NCBI GenBank assembly: GCA_049724395.1
Contig: JAUGWO010000073.1
Span: 1 to 57,749, forward strand
Source: Spongospora subterranea f. sp. subterranea
Lineage: Eukaryota; Endomyxa: Phytomyxea; Phytomyxea; Plasmodiophorida
Direction: 5' to 3'
DNA length: 57,749 nt
The translations under genes were made by a program, and so were the position numbers. This document shows, piece by piece, positions 13,289 to 25,063 of this stretch. The notes beneath the pieces were generated by a model. That model ran no database searches, was not told the origin of the DNA, and was given only the letters and a program-made list of their open reading frames with translations. The stretch's first letter is position 1. Each line of letters opens with the position of its first letter.

Positions 13289-13885
13289 ACGTCCATTGCC
13301 TGGACTCCCAATCCACATTGGGAACATATATCCTGTGAGCAGACAATCCTACCTCCATACACCCCGAAACAATTCCCGAACAAAGGTCAACGTGCTCAAT
13401 GATCTACTCAGATCCATGAAAATCTCTCATAGCGACGATTGCACAGCAATATACCACTTTAACACCCCACGTCTGAATTCTGCGACCATTGTTTTCTACG
13501 GTTTGACTGCCTCTAAAAAGCAACCACAGTTGGTTCAAGCTAACAACAGACCCCGGTATAGCAGACTTGAAATTTTGCCCCGGGTGCAACATGGAGATCA
13601 GGCATCCTTGTACGCAGTAACCACATTTACATAGACCCGATATCGGGGACGGCCCAGGCATGGACGTTGACGGTGCTTTTCACCGAACGGTACGAAAATG
13701 AACACGATCTGAATATGACTTTGTGGAATATGATCTATTGCGGTCATGTACTTATGTTAGTGATGCGGAACCCTCAGGAGACGCCACCACCGCTCCAGTC
13801 GGAAATGGTGTTACAATTCGCCCATGTTGCTAACGTGGTAACGTGTGGATTGGAGCAGCCTCCTCCCAACAAACTGCCCCGATAG
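13289..13885 (+). CDS. Unrecognised protein, possibly two exons
   Basis: Two plus-strand stretches look protein-like: about 13289-13634 (LPGLPIHIGNIYPVSRQSY ... LNSATIVFYGLTASKKQ) and about 13630-13885 (YIDPISGTAQAWTLTVLFTE ... MVLQFAHVANVV), ending at a stop at 13885. They are offset by one base near 13630 with no obvious intron, so either an indel or a small unrecognised splice lies there. The opposite strand is also partly open and I cannot exclude it. No domain recognised. Confidence 0.35.
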
Positions 13886-13968
13886 TGAGAGTGTTTAAAA
13901 CAGTTTTGTACTTTGAAGTAGAATGGGGAGTCATTGAAGTTCGCGATTACGTGTAAATGGGGGATTGG

Positions 13969-15002
13969 TTAGCTAGACCCATCGGATTGTGTCCATGGAG
14001 CGATACAGTGAGACACGACGCGCGAGGCGTCGTCGAACGCATCCAGAGCGTGTGTCAGGTAAATGTGAACCTTCAACAGGTTGCTCTTGCTCATCAGCGA
14101 ACATTTTGATCCAAAATAATTCTGACGGGTAAACTGATCAAGCTTGCCACCTTGCTCTACCAACTATGCCAGAAAAAATCTCATCAAAACCGGTCTCCAG
14201 CATCAGATTTCCAGATGTACAGTGTAAAGCGAGTTGAGAATTGTTGACAGTGTCTCATCAACAGATGCGGCATGATTGAGAACGATGGCGGCGTCCCCTT
14301 CGGTGCCGGACGCTTTCTGTAGTTCCTGACGAAGTAAAGTTACCGTTTCGGACAGGCTGTTTGAGATACCTATTCAAGAGCATGATCGGAAACTTTGATA
14401 CATCAGCGGAACCTTCTCTAAATACATACGCTGAAGATGCCTGGCCAAACTTCGGCTTTGTTTACCGAATTTATTCTCTCTGATCCGTGTTCGTAAATCT
14501 AGTTGTTGCTATGGGATTAATATCAGTGATCAAGTATACATTTCTCACCTGCTAGGCGCTCTTGAAGAATCACTGCTGTTCTAGGCAGCACTTTTGATAG
14601 GTCTTCGGCCACCTGTAAAGTGTTGACTGATTCGTTTTTGAGCTCATCAACTGAAACAAAGGCGCTGTACGTGCACCATTATTGCCATAATGTATCAAAA
14701 GAAACATATAAACCAACCTGCAGCTCCCTCTTCTAAAATGTTTCACAATAGGGGGTTCTGTTAATTTCGCGGTATCAAGTGGATTAGGTATAGCATATGG
14801 GCCATCTTGTCCATCCTAATGTAGAGTAAACCTCAAAACCAAATTACAATCAACGACTAACGGTAAGCAGCAGGCCAGTTGCAGAAAGTCTGCGGTTATG
14901 AAAGAGCCTTGGTACCGAAAAATTTGAAGAACCAGGTTCACCTGACTCCAAACAGGTTAAATCATCAAGTGAATAATCAAGCCCACTTTTATTGCGAGGC
15001 AT
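13969..15002 (-). CDS. Unrecognised helical/coiled-coil protein next to the lamin
   Basis: A spliced gene starting at ATG 15002 (MPRNKSGLDYSLDDL) and ending at TAA 13969. Six exons join in phase through introns of about 45-65 nt: the first ends LSATGLLLT, then DGQDGPYAIPNPLD, then AFVSVDELKNESVNTLQV, then DLRTRIRENKFGKQSR, then ISNSLSETVTLLRQELQK, and the last contains LDQFTRQNYFGSKCS. The product is about 255 aa, mostly helical in the second half with heptad-like leucines. It lies 126 bp downstream of the lamin stop on the same strand. The family is unknown; a nuclear or cytoskeletal role is only suggested by composition. Confidence 0.6.
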
Positions 15003-15127
15003 TGCCTCAAGAATGGACGTTGCAGTGATATGCGAATCTATTGTATAGAGATTGCTGGGTACAGCTTACGAACGAATTACTGTTATGTTTATTAATGATG
15101 CCAAAATATAAGTTGTATGCTTAGTTA

Positions 15128-16951
15128 TCACATCAAAAGACAAGCATTTTTGTCATCACCTGCGCTAATCGTCTCCACTTCGAATTGGTCAATTACAGTT
15201 CCATTTTGATCAATTAATTGCATTGGAGCTGCAGTCTACAGTTTACGCATCAGAAAATTCACTGAAATGATGATAAAAAATAAACTGACCAAATCCTCCG
15301 GATTAACACCCTCCCATGAAATGTTAGTTCGGTCTTCAGAAGAAGCCTCCAAAGAATTTGAAGTCTCTCCAATCCAGATACAAACTTCACATTGACCACC
15401 AACATAAGCATCGTCAGGAAAATCAAAAGAAAATGACCCGCTTTGCAGAATCATCCCATTTAAATTAACAATCTTGTCTGAAGTATTTTTGACAAACAGG
15501 CAATTCTCGACTTCATCGTTGACCCAAAGTTTTAAGGCTGGGGTTTGAGGGGCAGGTAGGGAACGCTTTGACCTTTTGCGTTTTCGTCCAGGAGTTTCCA
15601 AACCGAGACGATGCTCTTCTTCCGATAAAAGCTCCCTGTACTTCTCGATTGTTAATGCCAGCTGAATTTTGACATCCATCAAATCATCAAAATCAGTCTC
15701 TAGCCTTTGGCATGTATGGCGAAGTTTTTCAATTTCTTTATCTTTTGCAGCAATTGCGTCATTATGAGTCACATTGCGTTCAGTGTCAAGCTCCTCGGAA
15801 AGTTCGGCAATGCGTTTCTCATGCAAAGACTTCATTTCAGCCAAGGTTTGATTATCTTTTTTCAGCTGGTTCACTTGTTCAGTAACGGTGACGTTGATCT
15901 CGCGAAGTTCAGATTCATGTTGACATGATTCTTCATAAGCAGCACGTAGCTCCGCTAATTTCGGGACAAAATGGGATTTTAATTCCCTAGTAATGCGGGT
16001 CTGGACAGCACATTGTCACGACGAGAGTTATGGGCAGATGCAATTCCTGACCTTATCGTCGTTACATTGCTTTCGATAATCTTCCACGATCGAAGAGAGT
16101 TGACTGGCGAACCTATAAGAATTGTTGAATATTGAGAGTTTTCAGTATATGTGAAGCACTAACTCCTGACGGCAACTGTCTTCGGTAATAGTTACTTGAG
16201 CACTGAGTTGCTCTATTTTGGCTTTCAAAGCAGAAATTTCGGCCTCGCTTGCTTTTGCGTTGATCGTCATATCTTGTTCGAAGCTCTTCAATTTTGCCCG
16301 AAGTGATGATGCTTCATGAGAATATTGGTCTGCTGCATCACGTGCTTCGATAAGTTGCTCTTCTGCAGCTCGGCCAGCACTTTCAGCGCCTAAAGGAAGT
16401 TAAACCGGTCAACCAAAGCTTTAAATAAAAGATAGCTGGTACTCTTGAAATTATGCTCAGTCTTCCGCAATTGTTCCTGAAGTCGCTGAACTTGAGCGTT
16501 AGCAGCCTCCAGCTGTGAGGATAACGAACTAAGGCGACCGTTAAGGTCGGACTGGAATTTCTTCTCCTCAGCGATTTGGTCTTTCAACCGGGTGACGGTA
16601 GCTTCTTGACGTGCAACACGCACTTGAAGCTCCTCACGAGCGGATGCATGCTCATCACGCTGTTGCCGCATTTGGCGAAGCTGCTCCTCATATTTCTTTG
16701 TCTAAATTGCAGCAAACCATCAGCCCGTTTCAAAGTAAATTACACTTGCAAAATACATTGGCATGGATGGCAACCCTAGCCTGTTGCTGAATTGCGACCA
16801 CGTCCTTTTCGAAAGCTTCGCGACTAGCATCTTTTGCTCGCTGCTTCATGATATATTGCTGCAAGCGGCCATTCAGTTCTTCGAGATTCTTACGTTCAAC
16901 CTCCGGGTGAATTCGGATCGGCGACTCCTCAACGTTAACATTGGTTGCCAT
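15128..16951 (-). CDS. Lamin (nuclear intermediate filament) with CaaX box
   Basis: Six exons (16951-16775, 16701-16443, 16389-16164, 16112-16052, 16000-15290, 15235-15128) give 513 aa with all phases consistent. Lamins form the filament meshwork under the inner nuclear membrane. Visible parts: a short head; coil 1A with the intermediate-filament start signature (residues about 17-37, RKNLEELNGRLQQYIMK); a rod of about 355 residues, the lamin-type length; the rod-end signature DVKIQLALTIEKYRELL ... EEEHRLGL (residues about 350-375); a basic nuclear localisation signal GRKRKRSKR just after it; an immunoglobulin-like lamin tail domain (about 395-505, LWVNDEVENCLFVKNTSDK ... YVGGQCEVCIWIGE ... 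ISWEGV); and the C-terminus DDKNACLLM, a CaaX prenylation box. Intron 1 (16702-16774) has a weak GTTGCC donor, or a GC donor six bases earlier. The start ATG 16951 is the first in frame with the rod. Confidence 0.93.
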
Positions 16952-17673
16952 CACGAAAAACACGCGGGGAGATGATGTTCACCCACGCTCCACTAATTCA
17001 AATATTCACAATGCAATTGAGAAAATGCCGCAGTTTGAGAGGAGACAGGGACGGACAGCGTCCAGTGCTGGACAGTGTAGGTATGAGTCGACTGTCGTAG
17101 AGGCTCCAGTTTTCCATGTTCATGCTTGTGCCAGTCGGACAACGTTCTGCCTGACCTGACGTTGCTGTTGCACATTTTCACTCGCAGCATGCCACGCGAT
17201 GTCGACGTTACCTGACGTGGCAAATAAATTATACGATACCGATGATTCCGACGAGCACCTGGAACGGTGATGACTGCAGAGTAAATGACTCGGTGATGAC
17301 TTGACTTGGTGATGACTGCAGAGTACCTGACTTTGTGTGTTTCTCGACGACTGGGATGCTGAAACTGCATCATGCAGTAGTTTCACGACACCGTTACGTG
17401 ATCCAAAACAAGGGGTTCCACGTACGGTAAAGTTTCGCTAAAAACTGCGCTGGTTCCAAACGAAAATCGAAAATCCCCACGAATTACAAAGGGCGCCGCC
17501 GTTTTACAGGCTCTTGATAACCAAAGGTGGAAGACATTTTGCCAAAGCGGGGGCATAATATGACGAATAGTGACGATGTTTCCGCGAATCAAATCTTTTG
17601 ATACCGTGACTTATCCTGCGTGACTAGTAAATATGTTCACCAGCTATCGTGTAAATTACCGTTGACGTCGGTC
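16952..17673. promoter_or_regulatory. Divergent intergenic region, lamin / ADA3
   Basis: About 720 bp between two genes transcribed away from each other, so both promoters should lie here. It contains a small direct repeat, GGTGATGACTGCAGAGTA, twice near 17266-17325. No TATA-like box or other named site was assigned with confidence. Confidence 0.45.
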
Positions 17674-19735
17674 ATGTTTGAGCGAACGACGCTGCGGATA
17701 TCCGTTCTAAGCCCTGAGGGTGAAAAACACGTATTCACCCAGTTGCAATCGGGTCTGTTTCAGAAGTTCATCAGACTCCACGCTGTTTGCGGCCTCGAAA
17801 ATGGTCGCGCCCGCAGTTGCATGTGGTCAGTGACGACATAGCTGGCACTGGTTCGTGTTAAAAGCACGGTGACCCGCTTCACTGTTCAGGCGACCCGTTG
17901 CTGTTGCTGATCCTGTTCATGTCGCAGGCCGGCCCTGATTCTCCAGATGATGTAGAATCGGCCATGGACGTTGTATCCATGTCCAAATCCCAACGCAGCC
18001 CATCAGCTCTCCCGACGAACGCCACGACGCTGTCGCAACTGAGGAAATCCTATCCGGTTCCATGCCTGAATCAGATGTGGAATGACGCGCATGCGGATTT
18101 CACAATAGAACAGTTAAAATCTGCTATGAATGAGCTTGCCGGATTACAACGCTATGCTCGAGCCAGAGCCGTCAAACTTCATCAGCACCTTGTTGATGTC
18201 GCAAATTCGACCAACACACCGTTACAGCTCGGTACACGATATCCATCTGCTTCGCGGAACAGTTTCCTCTGACGATGATGTGTACTTTTGAACAGAAAAA
18301 GGCTACGACGAATGGATGGACGCCTTAAGGAATACGGAGCTAATTTTTGTCAACGAAGAAATGCTATCCGGTAGTTTTTTGAATTGCCTAGTCTGACAAC
18401 ATTTGACGGAATTTATTGTAGCAGAGACCCTCAATCAACGTTTAATTGAAGAAGGTTATTATGCATGTTTTTCGCACGAGTTGCATTTTTTCATTGTGGT
18501 ACAGCCAATAACAAAAGGAAAAGGGATGAAAAGAGAAGAAGAGACAAAGATAGAAAAAAGTCATTAAGCGTTACAGTGTACACCAGTTTTGGTTTTCAAA
18601 TTCGCTTTTAGGAAAAAGAAAAGACGATCCGGAATACAAGACGATTCCAAAGATGCTGTCGCTAAACCTCCAGACTCGTTATGGACCTCAACAGCAGATT
18701 ACTTCAGGTTTCCAACCGCAGAAGATTTGGAGCTTATTTCCCCTAATGTCTGCGTTCAGTTGGCTGAAATCATCATATAATAATGATATATTGTTTTTTA
18801 GATTGACGAATCGCTCTGTTCAATACCGGCTTTAGGAAAACATTTCCCAGATGAATGGAAAGCAATTGATGAAGCGAAGGCGCCATCTAAAAAGAAAAAG
18901 AAAAGCTACCAGGCGATTGTGAGGCGATTTCGACCTAAATCTGATATTATGGCCGTTGCCGACACCAATGTCAGAAAGCAGATCATCGATTTCGACAAAA
19001 CATCTGAAAAGCCAAAAAGGTCTTCAACAACTAGCACTTTCTCGTCGATGTATCGCTGCTATATTTCCTTTAAGGAAACAGGCAAGCCATATTGGATATG
19101 GCACTCCTGTTTCTGCCGCGACCCCATTTCGATATCTAGCCCCAGATGCTGATCCATTGGTTCCGGCACCCGATCCAGCGACTCCATTTTCCGGAGCGCC
19201 TTTCGCTCTTGCTGGTAAAGATCCCACCCCAGGAACCCCGAAATCTGTGCCAGCGATAAAGTCTTTTTTCGAAGAACGGGTTCGGTCAGAATTCAAATCG
19301 CTTGGCCTTTTACCTGCAAGTAAGGCCAAGTGCGTTGATTTAGGGAAGCCAGAGAATCGCCTTGATGATGAAGTCACCACTCATCTTCGAATGCTTCAAA
19401 AACAACTCAGAACCGTCAACGCAGCCAACATTGCCCGATGCGGTGCAGCCTATCCTCGTGCAAGTAGATTGGCCAGCTGTGCCGAAGTATATGACATCCT
19501 CCGAGCTGCTGAAAATAACTTGGAGCAGGTGTATAAAACTATGAATTCTTCCTCTTGGGATGTTGACGCTGCGACGACCGCAATCGAGGCTTATGATAAA
19601 GCTGCCGGTGAATGGAAAAAGTACAGCCAGGAATTTGGCAATTGTGGCACGTTCTATGTTTCCAAACCAAGCGATTTCTCTGGAACTCCGAGGAAACCTA
19701 AAAACAAATCTACACCAAAGATAATAAGTACATAA
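17674..19735 (+). CDS. TADA3: Transcriptional adaptor ADA3 (SAGA histone acetyltransferase module)
   Basis: Seven exons (17674-17829, 17928-18231, 18296-18370, 18422-18454, 18587-18747, 18802-19019, 19075-19735) give 535 aa, all in phase. Ada3 links Gcn5 and Ada2 and is needed for nucleosomal histone H3 acetylation by SAGA. Family landmarks in order: a helical N-terminal segment (LAGLQRYARARAVKLHQHL); a basic patch (FRKKKRRSG); PPDSLWTSTADYFRFPTAED, the Ada3 'YFRP(I/L)T-E-D' block; SIPALGKHFPDEW, matching the family 'IPPLGRHY..W' block; a proline-rich linker; FFEERVRSEFKSLGLLP; and the C-terminal coil LDDEVTTHLRMLQKQLRTV. Introns are 51-64 nt except one of 98 and one of 132 nt. The first exon is the least certain, since it carries no family motif. 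Confidence 0.87.
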
Positions 19736-20423
19736 TTAAATATGAGAAATACCTAACGAGTGAGATCCAGATATACTGTAACTGTTTTCCGATAACCGGA
19801 GACCGGATTGATGAAGGGAATAGTTATCGCTCGCCAACAGAATTACACGATGACTCACATGTCAGAGTTTTGTTGCATTTGTGAAATTCAGTGTAGTTCG
19901 TTTGAACAAATGTGGCTGCGTATTGAATATGTGGAGGAGTCTTTTGATAAAACTTATTTTTGAAGTCTATGAAAGGTCAGTAGACAAGACGAAGTTTGAC
20001 GTGAACTCCAGAAATCAAACCTCATAAGTGATCAACAACAAGATGTTGTGATCAGATCAATATAGTCAAAACAAGCAGATTGAAAACATTCGTCATCCGC
20101 AATCCACCGTCACGTTCTCTACCGAATCGTTCGCTGTTCTTCCTTGTCCCCACACGTTGACCGTCCAACCGTGGTGGCATGATAAACGATAAGCAATCGC
20201 CATTCTGATAGAAAAGCCAGATTTTGGGTTTGGTAGTTTAAAGAAATGATACCCCTAGGATTACCAAACTTGATCGATCATCTGTCAGATGTGCGAGTAA
20301 AAGTGCAAACAAAAACGATTTGCAATGCCCCGGACATTGGACGTTGTGGCTTTTGACAATCATTCCCATTATCATAACGCCAGACCTAACCATACGGTTG
20401 GTTTACTGAAATCTCATCGTCAA
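19736..20423. other. Intergenic, nothing recognised
   Basis: About 690 bp after ADA3 with no domain-like frame, RNA gene or transposon end that I can identify. Confidence 0.5.
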
Positions 20424-20685
20424 TCAGTTGTGCACGACGATCAATTCGCCAGCGTGCGCGGATGAGAGGTTTGCACCAGATATTTGGGGTTGACTAACGG
20501 ATTCGCCGATCAAACAGCTGAAAATTACACAAGTTGTTGCGGCGACGACATACCATCCTACTGGAGAAAAGGCTGTCAGGTGCAGTTCGCCAAAATAGTA
20601 TCTTCTTTTGACGACCTGTAGATGTTGAAGCTTTTGGGCAAATGCGCGCCGCCGTCTCAATGTATTTCAACGTCTGTGAAGCCAT
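20424..20685 (-). CDS. Possible small protein, unrecognised
   Basis: From ATG 20685 a frame reads MASQTLKYIETAARICPKAS; an overlapping frame to 20424 contains a hydrophobic stretch (GWYVVAATTCVIFSCLIG). Either one spliced small membrane protein or chance. No family recognised, and the exon structure is unresolved. Confidence 0.25.
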
Positions 20686-21020
20686 GGACCTGGCCTTCGT
20701 CTTCCGCGAACTGCAATCCAGGTGTTGTCATCTCCCCAGATCGGTTTAATTCAGATCTCAGTTGCCTGAACATTATCACAAAGACTGGATTTCAACAAGA
20801 AATATGCCCCATTAGAAACCGATTGCTTAATCCAGCTGCTGTTCAAGCCCATCTCTGTAATCCCCGATAGGTTTCTAATCACGATAACGTCGATCAATTG
20901 GTATATATAGTTTGCGCAATCTGTATTATAGAACCAATAATTGACAGCTTTTCGAGTCCTTGGACATGAACAATGGAAAAAAGGTCGATGGAGAAATATG
21001 TACAATCGACGACGAAACAT

Positions 21021-22105
21021 CTAGCTTGCGGGCTCAGGGGTCGCATGCCATTTCGAGATTACATTCGTGTTGAACGATTGACATTCACAGCATTTGTGAT
21101 AATAGAAGTGGAAATCCGATTCCGTCCGCGCCAAACAATCGTTGCACAAAATCTTGGCTCGCATCCCTTGGTACTCTTCAGGAATTTCCATCGACTCCAC
21201 ATAAGCGCTGAACATCTCGAAATGGTCGCGCGTGTCGATAATGGACTTCAGACACACCGGGCAGGTGTAGTTCGTGGCCGTATACCTCTTGAAACAATCT
21301 CCATGCATGGCGTGACCGCATTTCATAAATATAACGGGATCAACCGATGTGAACATGAACTCGTGGCAGATTGGACAGTTAGATTCTAACGACCTTTCGA
21401 TACATGTGTGGGTGTCAAACACATGAATACTTATACAAGCATTACACGCTTGGCAATGGCGAAAATCAACTTCTAAACCTTGCCCTCGCCTGCAAAGACC
21501 ACAATAACGGCAATGGTAAATATCTTTCTCGGGGTCATCGTCGAAAAATTTGCACTCGCCACAGAAATAATGTGCTAGGGGCTTCTCGAACATGTGACAT
21601 TGGCTGTTCGAGCAGGACGGCCCAACCGGCATTGCGGTATGGCAATGCAGGCAGACCATGGTCTCGATCTCATGGCGGTTGATGGCGTGATCGGTTTGCT
21701 CATCGTGACACAGACGACATGTGAACACTTGATTACAGCATGGCGCCACTATCCTCACCTGCCGAGCGTAATGCTCGCATCCCAATATCGACTCGGCTTC
21801 GTTCTGATACAATACGCGTCTCAATATTCGATTTCGTGAGGCAAGAGCCGTTTTGGCTGGGTAATACTACAACGCCTTACATGATAGGTTTTACATTGCG
21901 GCACAACCAGCTCGCTGGGCACTCGTATTGTTGTGTCGTTGACCACTGCTGGCATGCCATTACTTTGACGCAATAACGACTGCACCCTTTGGTTTTTTTC
22001 CTGGGGACTTAGTGACATGTGCGTCAGTATCTCACGAATCGAGGTCCGGAGGCCCTGGTCCTCCTCCGCGTCCCCAATTTCATCGTGACAGCACATGTCG
22101 TGCAT
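21021..22105 (-). CDS. RING and CHY zinc-finger E3 ubiquitin ligase (RCHY1/Pirh2 type)
   Basis: Exons 22105-21895 and 21856-21021 (38-nt intron) give 348 aa. RCHY1-type proteins are RING-H2 E3 ligases with nine zinc sites. Order: an N-terminal helical segment (HMSLSPQEKNQRVQSLL) like that of fungal homologues; the CHY finger from GCEHYARQ through CCNQVFTCRLCHDEQTDH and VCLHCHTAMP; the CTCHY finger (HYFCGECKFFDDD, CRYCGLC, FRHCQACNACI); a RING-H2 (NCPICHEFMF ... MKCGHAMHGDCF ... YTCPVC); and a C-terminal zinc ribbon (ILCNDCLART ... CCECQSFNT). All ligand cysteines and histidines I looked for are present. The short intron is the only in-phase solution I found. Confidence 0.93.
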
Positions 22106-23058
22106 TGGGATTGAATATTATTAGTGACCGCCCTGAGATTGCGGGACAGGGTCAAACTCTGTTATCAAGGGGCCTGGTCTGGCGATGTCAATTCTGACTG
22201 GACGAGACTAGGTCATGGTAAAGTTGCGCGACCTGACCCGTCACGTTTAACCACTCTTTCTAAGTAACGGCATTCGCTCACGCTATATTTACACTACACC
22301 AATCACTCACGCTATTAGGTATTGCGGGTAACAAAATAATGACCAAAAGAGACAGAAACAAAACACTCTTTTGCAAATATAAGGCGATTTTATTCTCAAA
22401 CAAAACATCTTTTTGCAAAAAAAAAAGTAAAATTTCCGGTTTAGTTTGACATGAAACTGTACAGTCAAAGCTGGGCAACTGCATTCACAACTGATGAATG
22501 AGCTTTTGTGGTTCTGGTAAACAGTGACCGAACTTTTTGGACAATGACGTGATCCAAAGCGATTTCTTTCATACATACCACACTCGGATCTTGAACATGG
22601 TTTATAAATTAGAATCTGTTAAATAGGTGTTTCTGACATTTATTCGCCGCCTTGATTACAGGACAAATATGAATTTTGTCCATGCAAAACGTTGAGTTTG
22701 TGTTGATGTCATTGTTCATATTTGGCAATTCTGGCAAAACTTCTTTGTCTCTGTGGCGTCCTCTGGCAAAAACAGAAACGGGACTAACGCCGAAAACAGG
22801 AATCTCTTTCAGCAATTCAACGTATTCGATGATTTGTTATGTCAAATCGGTCTCCGAAGACCCATAGAGCGGAGTCGGAGATGTAGACTGTCATTGGTTC
22901 TAAGAGCATATCATCAGCGCTTTCTCAATGGTTCAGTCGCGGTTGAACAAGGCTCCCTTACTCCATCCGTGGTATCTGATCGTTGTTTAGCAAAGGAAAA
23001 CTGAAGCAGGAAATACAGTGAGAATAGCCATCGAGTGCAACACGGTATCGCTAAATCA
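22106..23058. other. Intergenic, low-complexity, nothing recognised
   Basis: AT-rich runs around 22330-22440 and no open frame with recognisable content. Upstream region of the RCHY1-like gene, so it should include that promoter. Confidence 0.45.
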
Positions 23059-23059
23059 G

Positions 23060-23345
23060 GTAATGTAAAGAGTGTAGCCCAATCCAGTGTGCTGTTGCGT
23101 TGTAACATCATTGACACAGTAGTGTTAATCATGTAAAGTAAAGAGTGTAGCCGAGTCCAGTGTACTGTTGCGTTGTAACATCATTGACACAGTAGTGTTA
23201 ATCATGTAATGTAAAGAGTGTAGCCCGATCCAGTGTGCTGTTGCGTTGTAACATCATTAACACAGTAATGTTAATCAGGTAAATTAAAGAGTGTAGCCGA
23301 GTCCAGTGTACTGTTGCGTTGTAACATCATTGACACAGCAGTGTG
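23060..23345 (+). repeat. Four tandem copies of a 73-bp unit, alternating subtypes
   Basis: Units begin GTAA(T/A)GTAAAGAGTGTAG and contain GTTGCGTTGTAACATCATT. Copies start near 23060, 23133, 23206 and 23279. Copies 1 and 3 share one variant (TGTGCTG) and copies 2 and 4 another (TGTACTG), so the evolutionary unit is a 146-bp dimer. No spacer diversity, so this is a satellite-like repeat. Confidence 0.85.
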
Positions 23346-24430
23346 TGGTGTTATCACTGCTCCTGTTACATCTCCAAATTTTCCTCTCCTTAATCGCAAA
23401 GCGATCAACAGGTTGTTGTGTTCAGATATGATAATGCTCTCTGTCTTCCATTGACTCGACACAGCGATGCAAACTCAAACTCTCTCTCATCCCCAATCAG
23501 GCTGTCGAGCGTTTTCAGATGAAATAGCTCGGATACGTCCTTCGCGAAGTAAGGACTGAACTTCTCATCGTGATGCATGCAGCGATACAGAAGTCAATAA
23601 CCGTTTGATAATCTGAATAGATCATGAAGGTTGCTAACCCGATGACAACATTATTTTGGTCTAAGATGGAGGATCCAAGCCATTTCTGCGAGCAAGTTAT
23701 GCAGATCACTGCTGAATTTCAACAAATTACTGGCAAGTCGTCTGAGCGAATTCCTAAGGCGTTGCCTCTTATAAGAAATTTACCTGCCAAGCACGGAGAG
23801 AATGGCGTTACCAATTCTGCTCGAAATCCAACAATCGTAAGTTATTTTTTATGCATCATCTGAACAAAAAAGTCTCAGGACGTTTACAATCCGGTTTCTG
23901 AAACCTTTGAGGCCTATTGTGACAACCGCATGACTTGTTGCCTGTGAAACCTGTTTCCCAACCCCAGCAACAGATCTTATCATTCCAAACAAAGTCGCAT
24001 ATTTTTCTGACCCGGCCATTGACCTACACCACGTGGGACAAGTATATCTCAACAACAATCCCAGCGTCCAAAACAAAAAAACAACTTTACTGTAATACCA
24101 AGCGTCAGTATTACCATCACCCATCAAATTCAGTACGACTGAAACCCCTGGTAATCGGGTGATTTGCAATTACATATCACGATAAAGGCGGGTTCTTCCG
24201 ATCCATTGCAATTTGGATGTTAGAGTTTCAGTGGTCGATGTGGTTTCCAGAGTCCCGTTGCCGTGTGCTTGTGTTCCACGAAGGAGGCTTCTGACCACCC
24301 CTGGGTTTGTCGTTCCGTTTATTGAGTTGAGTATTTTGTGGTCGAGTAATATGGCAATATCTATAGGAAACTCCGAGAATGTTCGTCATTCCCTTTGACT
24401 TGACATCGCTCATCATAATCGATAACGGCA
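23346..24430. other. Unresolved region, no recognised gene
   Basis: Short frames on both strands (plus 23624-23863, minus 23849-24169) are protein-like in places but match nothing I know and do not splice into one product in an obvious way. Could be a rapidly evolving gene or a decayed mobile element. Confidence 0.4.
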
Positions 24431-25063
24431 ATGGTGAACAGCAATGATAGCGCCATCAACCACCACGCCGCCCATGACGACGAACGCCCGGCCACGGAAG
24501 AGAGGACGTCGGCCATCAGAGATTCGGTGGCGAGGAAAGGGAACAACAGCTATGTAATGTGGTCGTTGTGTAAGACCGATCGCGTCTGGCTGATTCCGTG
24601 TTCGTTGACAGTATTACGCCTGGGATAAACTCGATCTGTCGAGGGAAGCGGAATTCCGACCGAGATTAGTCAGAACCGATACGGTTCCCGTTGACGATGC
24701 GAAACCAGCGACCCCGATCAATAAATACGCCTGGTCGGATGAAGGAGCGACGGTAAAGTCAGTTTAGACGATGTTTTTTTACGATCAGTTTCTTATCTGA
24801 TCAAATTGATCGTCAGGATTTATGTTGACGTGGTCAATGTCGGAAAACTGCCATCGGAGAATGTCAAATCTGAGTTCGACGCGCGGTCGTTCTCCGTTAA
24901 AATTACGGACGCCGGTGGAGACGACGCCCGCCTCTATATATCGGGACTTGATGGCGAGATCATCCCTGATAAATGCCGAACGCGGATCCAGACCAACATG
25001 GTCATTGTCGTATTGGCGAAACACAATCCCGACCACAAATGGCACTCCCTGTGCAAGAAATGA
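24431..25063 (+). CDS. CS-domain co-chaperone-like protein (CacyBP/SGT1/p23 fold)
   Basis: Exons 24431-24553, 24612-24757 and 24817-25063 give 171 aa. CS domains are beta-sandwiches that bind HSP90 or act as adaptors. The N-terminal 45 residues are polar; NNSYYYAWDKLDLSREAEF follows; then the CS domain begins INKYAWSDEGATVKIYVDVV and continues GKLPSENVKSEF, ARSFSVKI, ARLYISGLDGEI and ends near HKWHSL. The layout is closest to calcyclin-binding protein (YxWDQ...VKIY...PTENV...RSF), but the C-terminal SGS region of CacyBP is missing because the frame stops just after the domain. It may be a CS-only relative rather than a true CacyBP. Confidence 0.75.

Noticed and set aside
18587-18747. Frameshift in ADA3 near 18655
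   Set aside because: Using the CAG acceptor at 18586 gives one continuous frame through the conserved YFR block.
23060-23345. CRISPR-like array
   Set aside because: Units are 73 bp in direct tandem with no unique spacers, and the genome is eukaryotic with spliceosomal introns.
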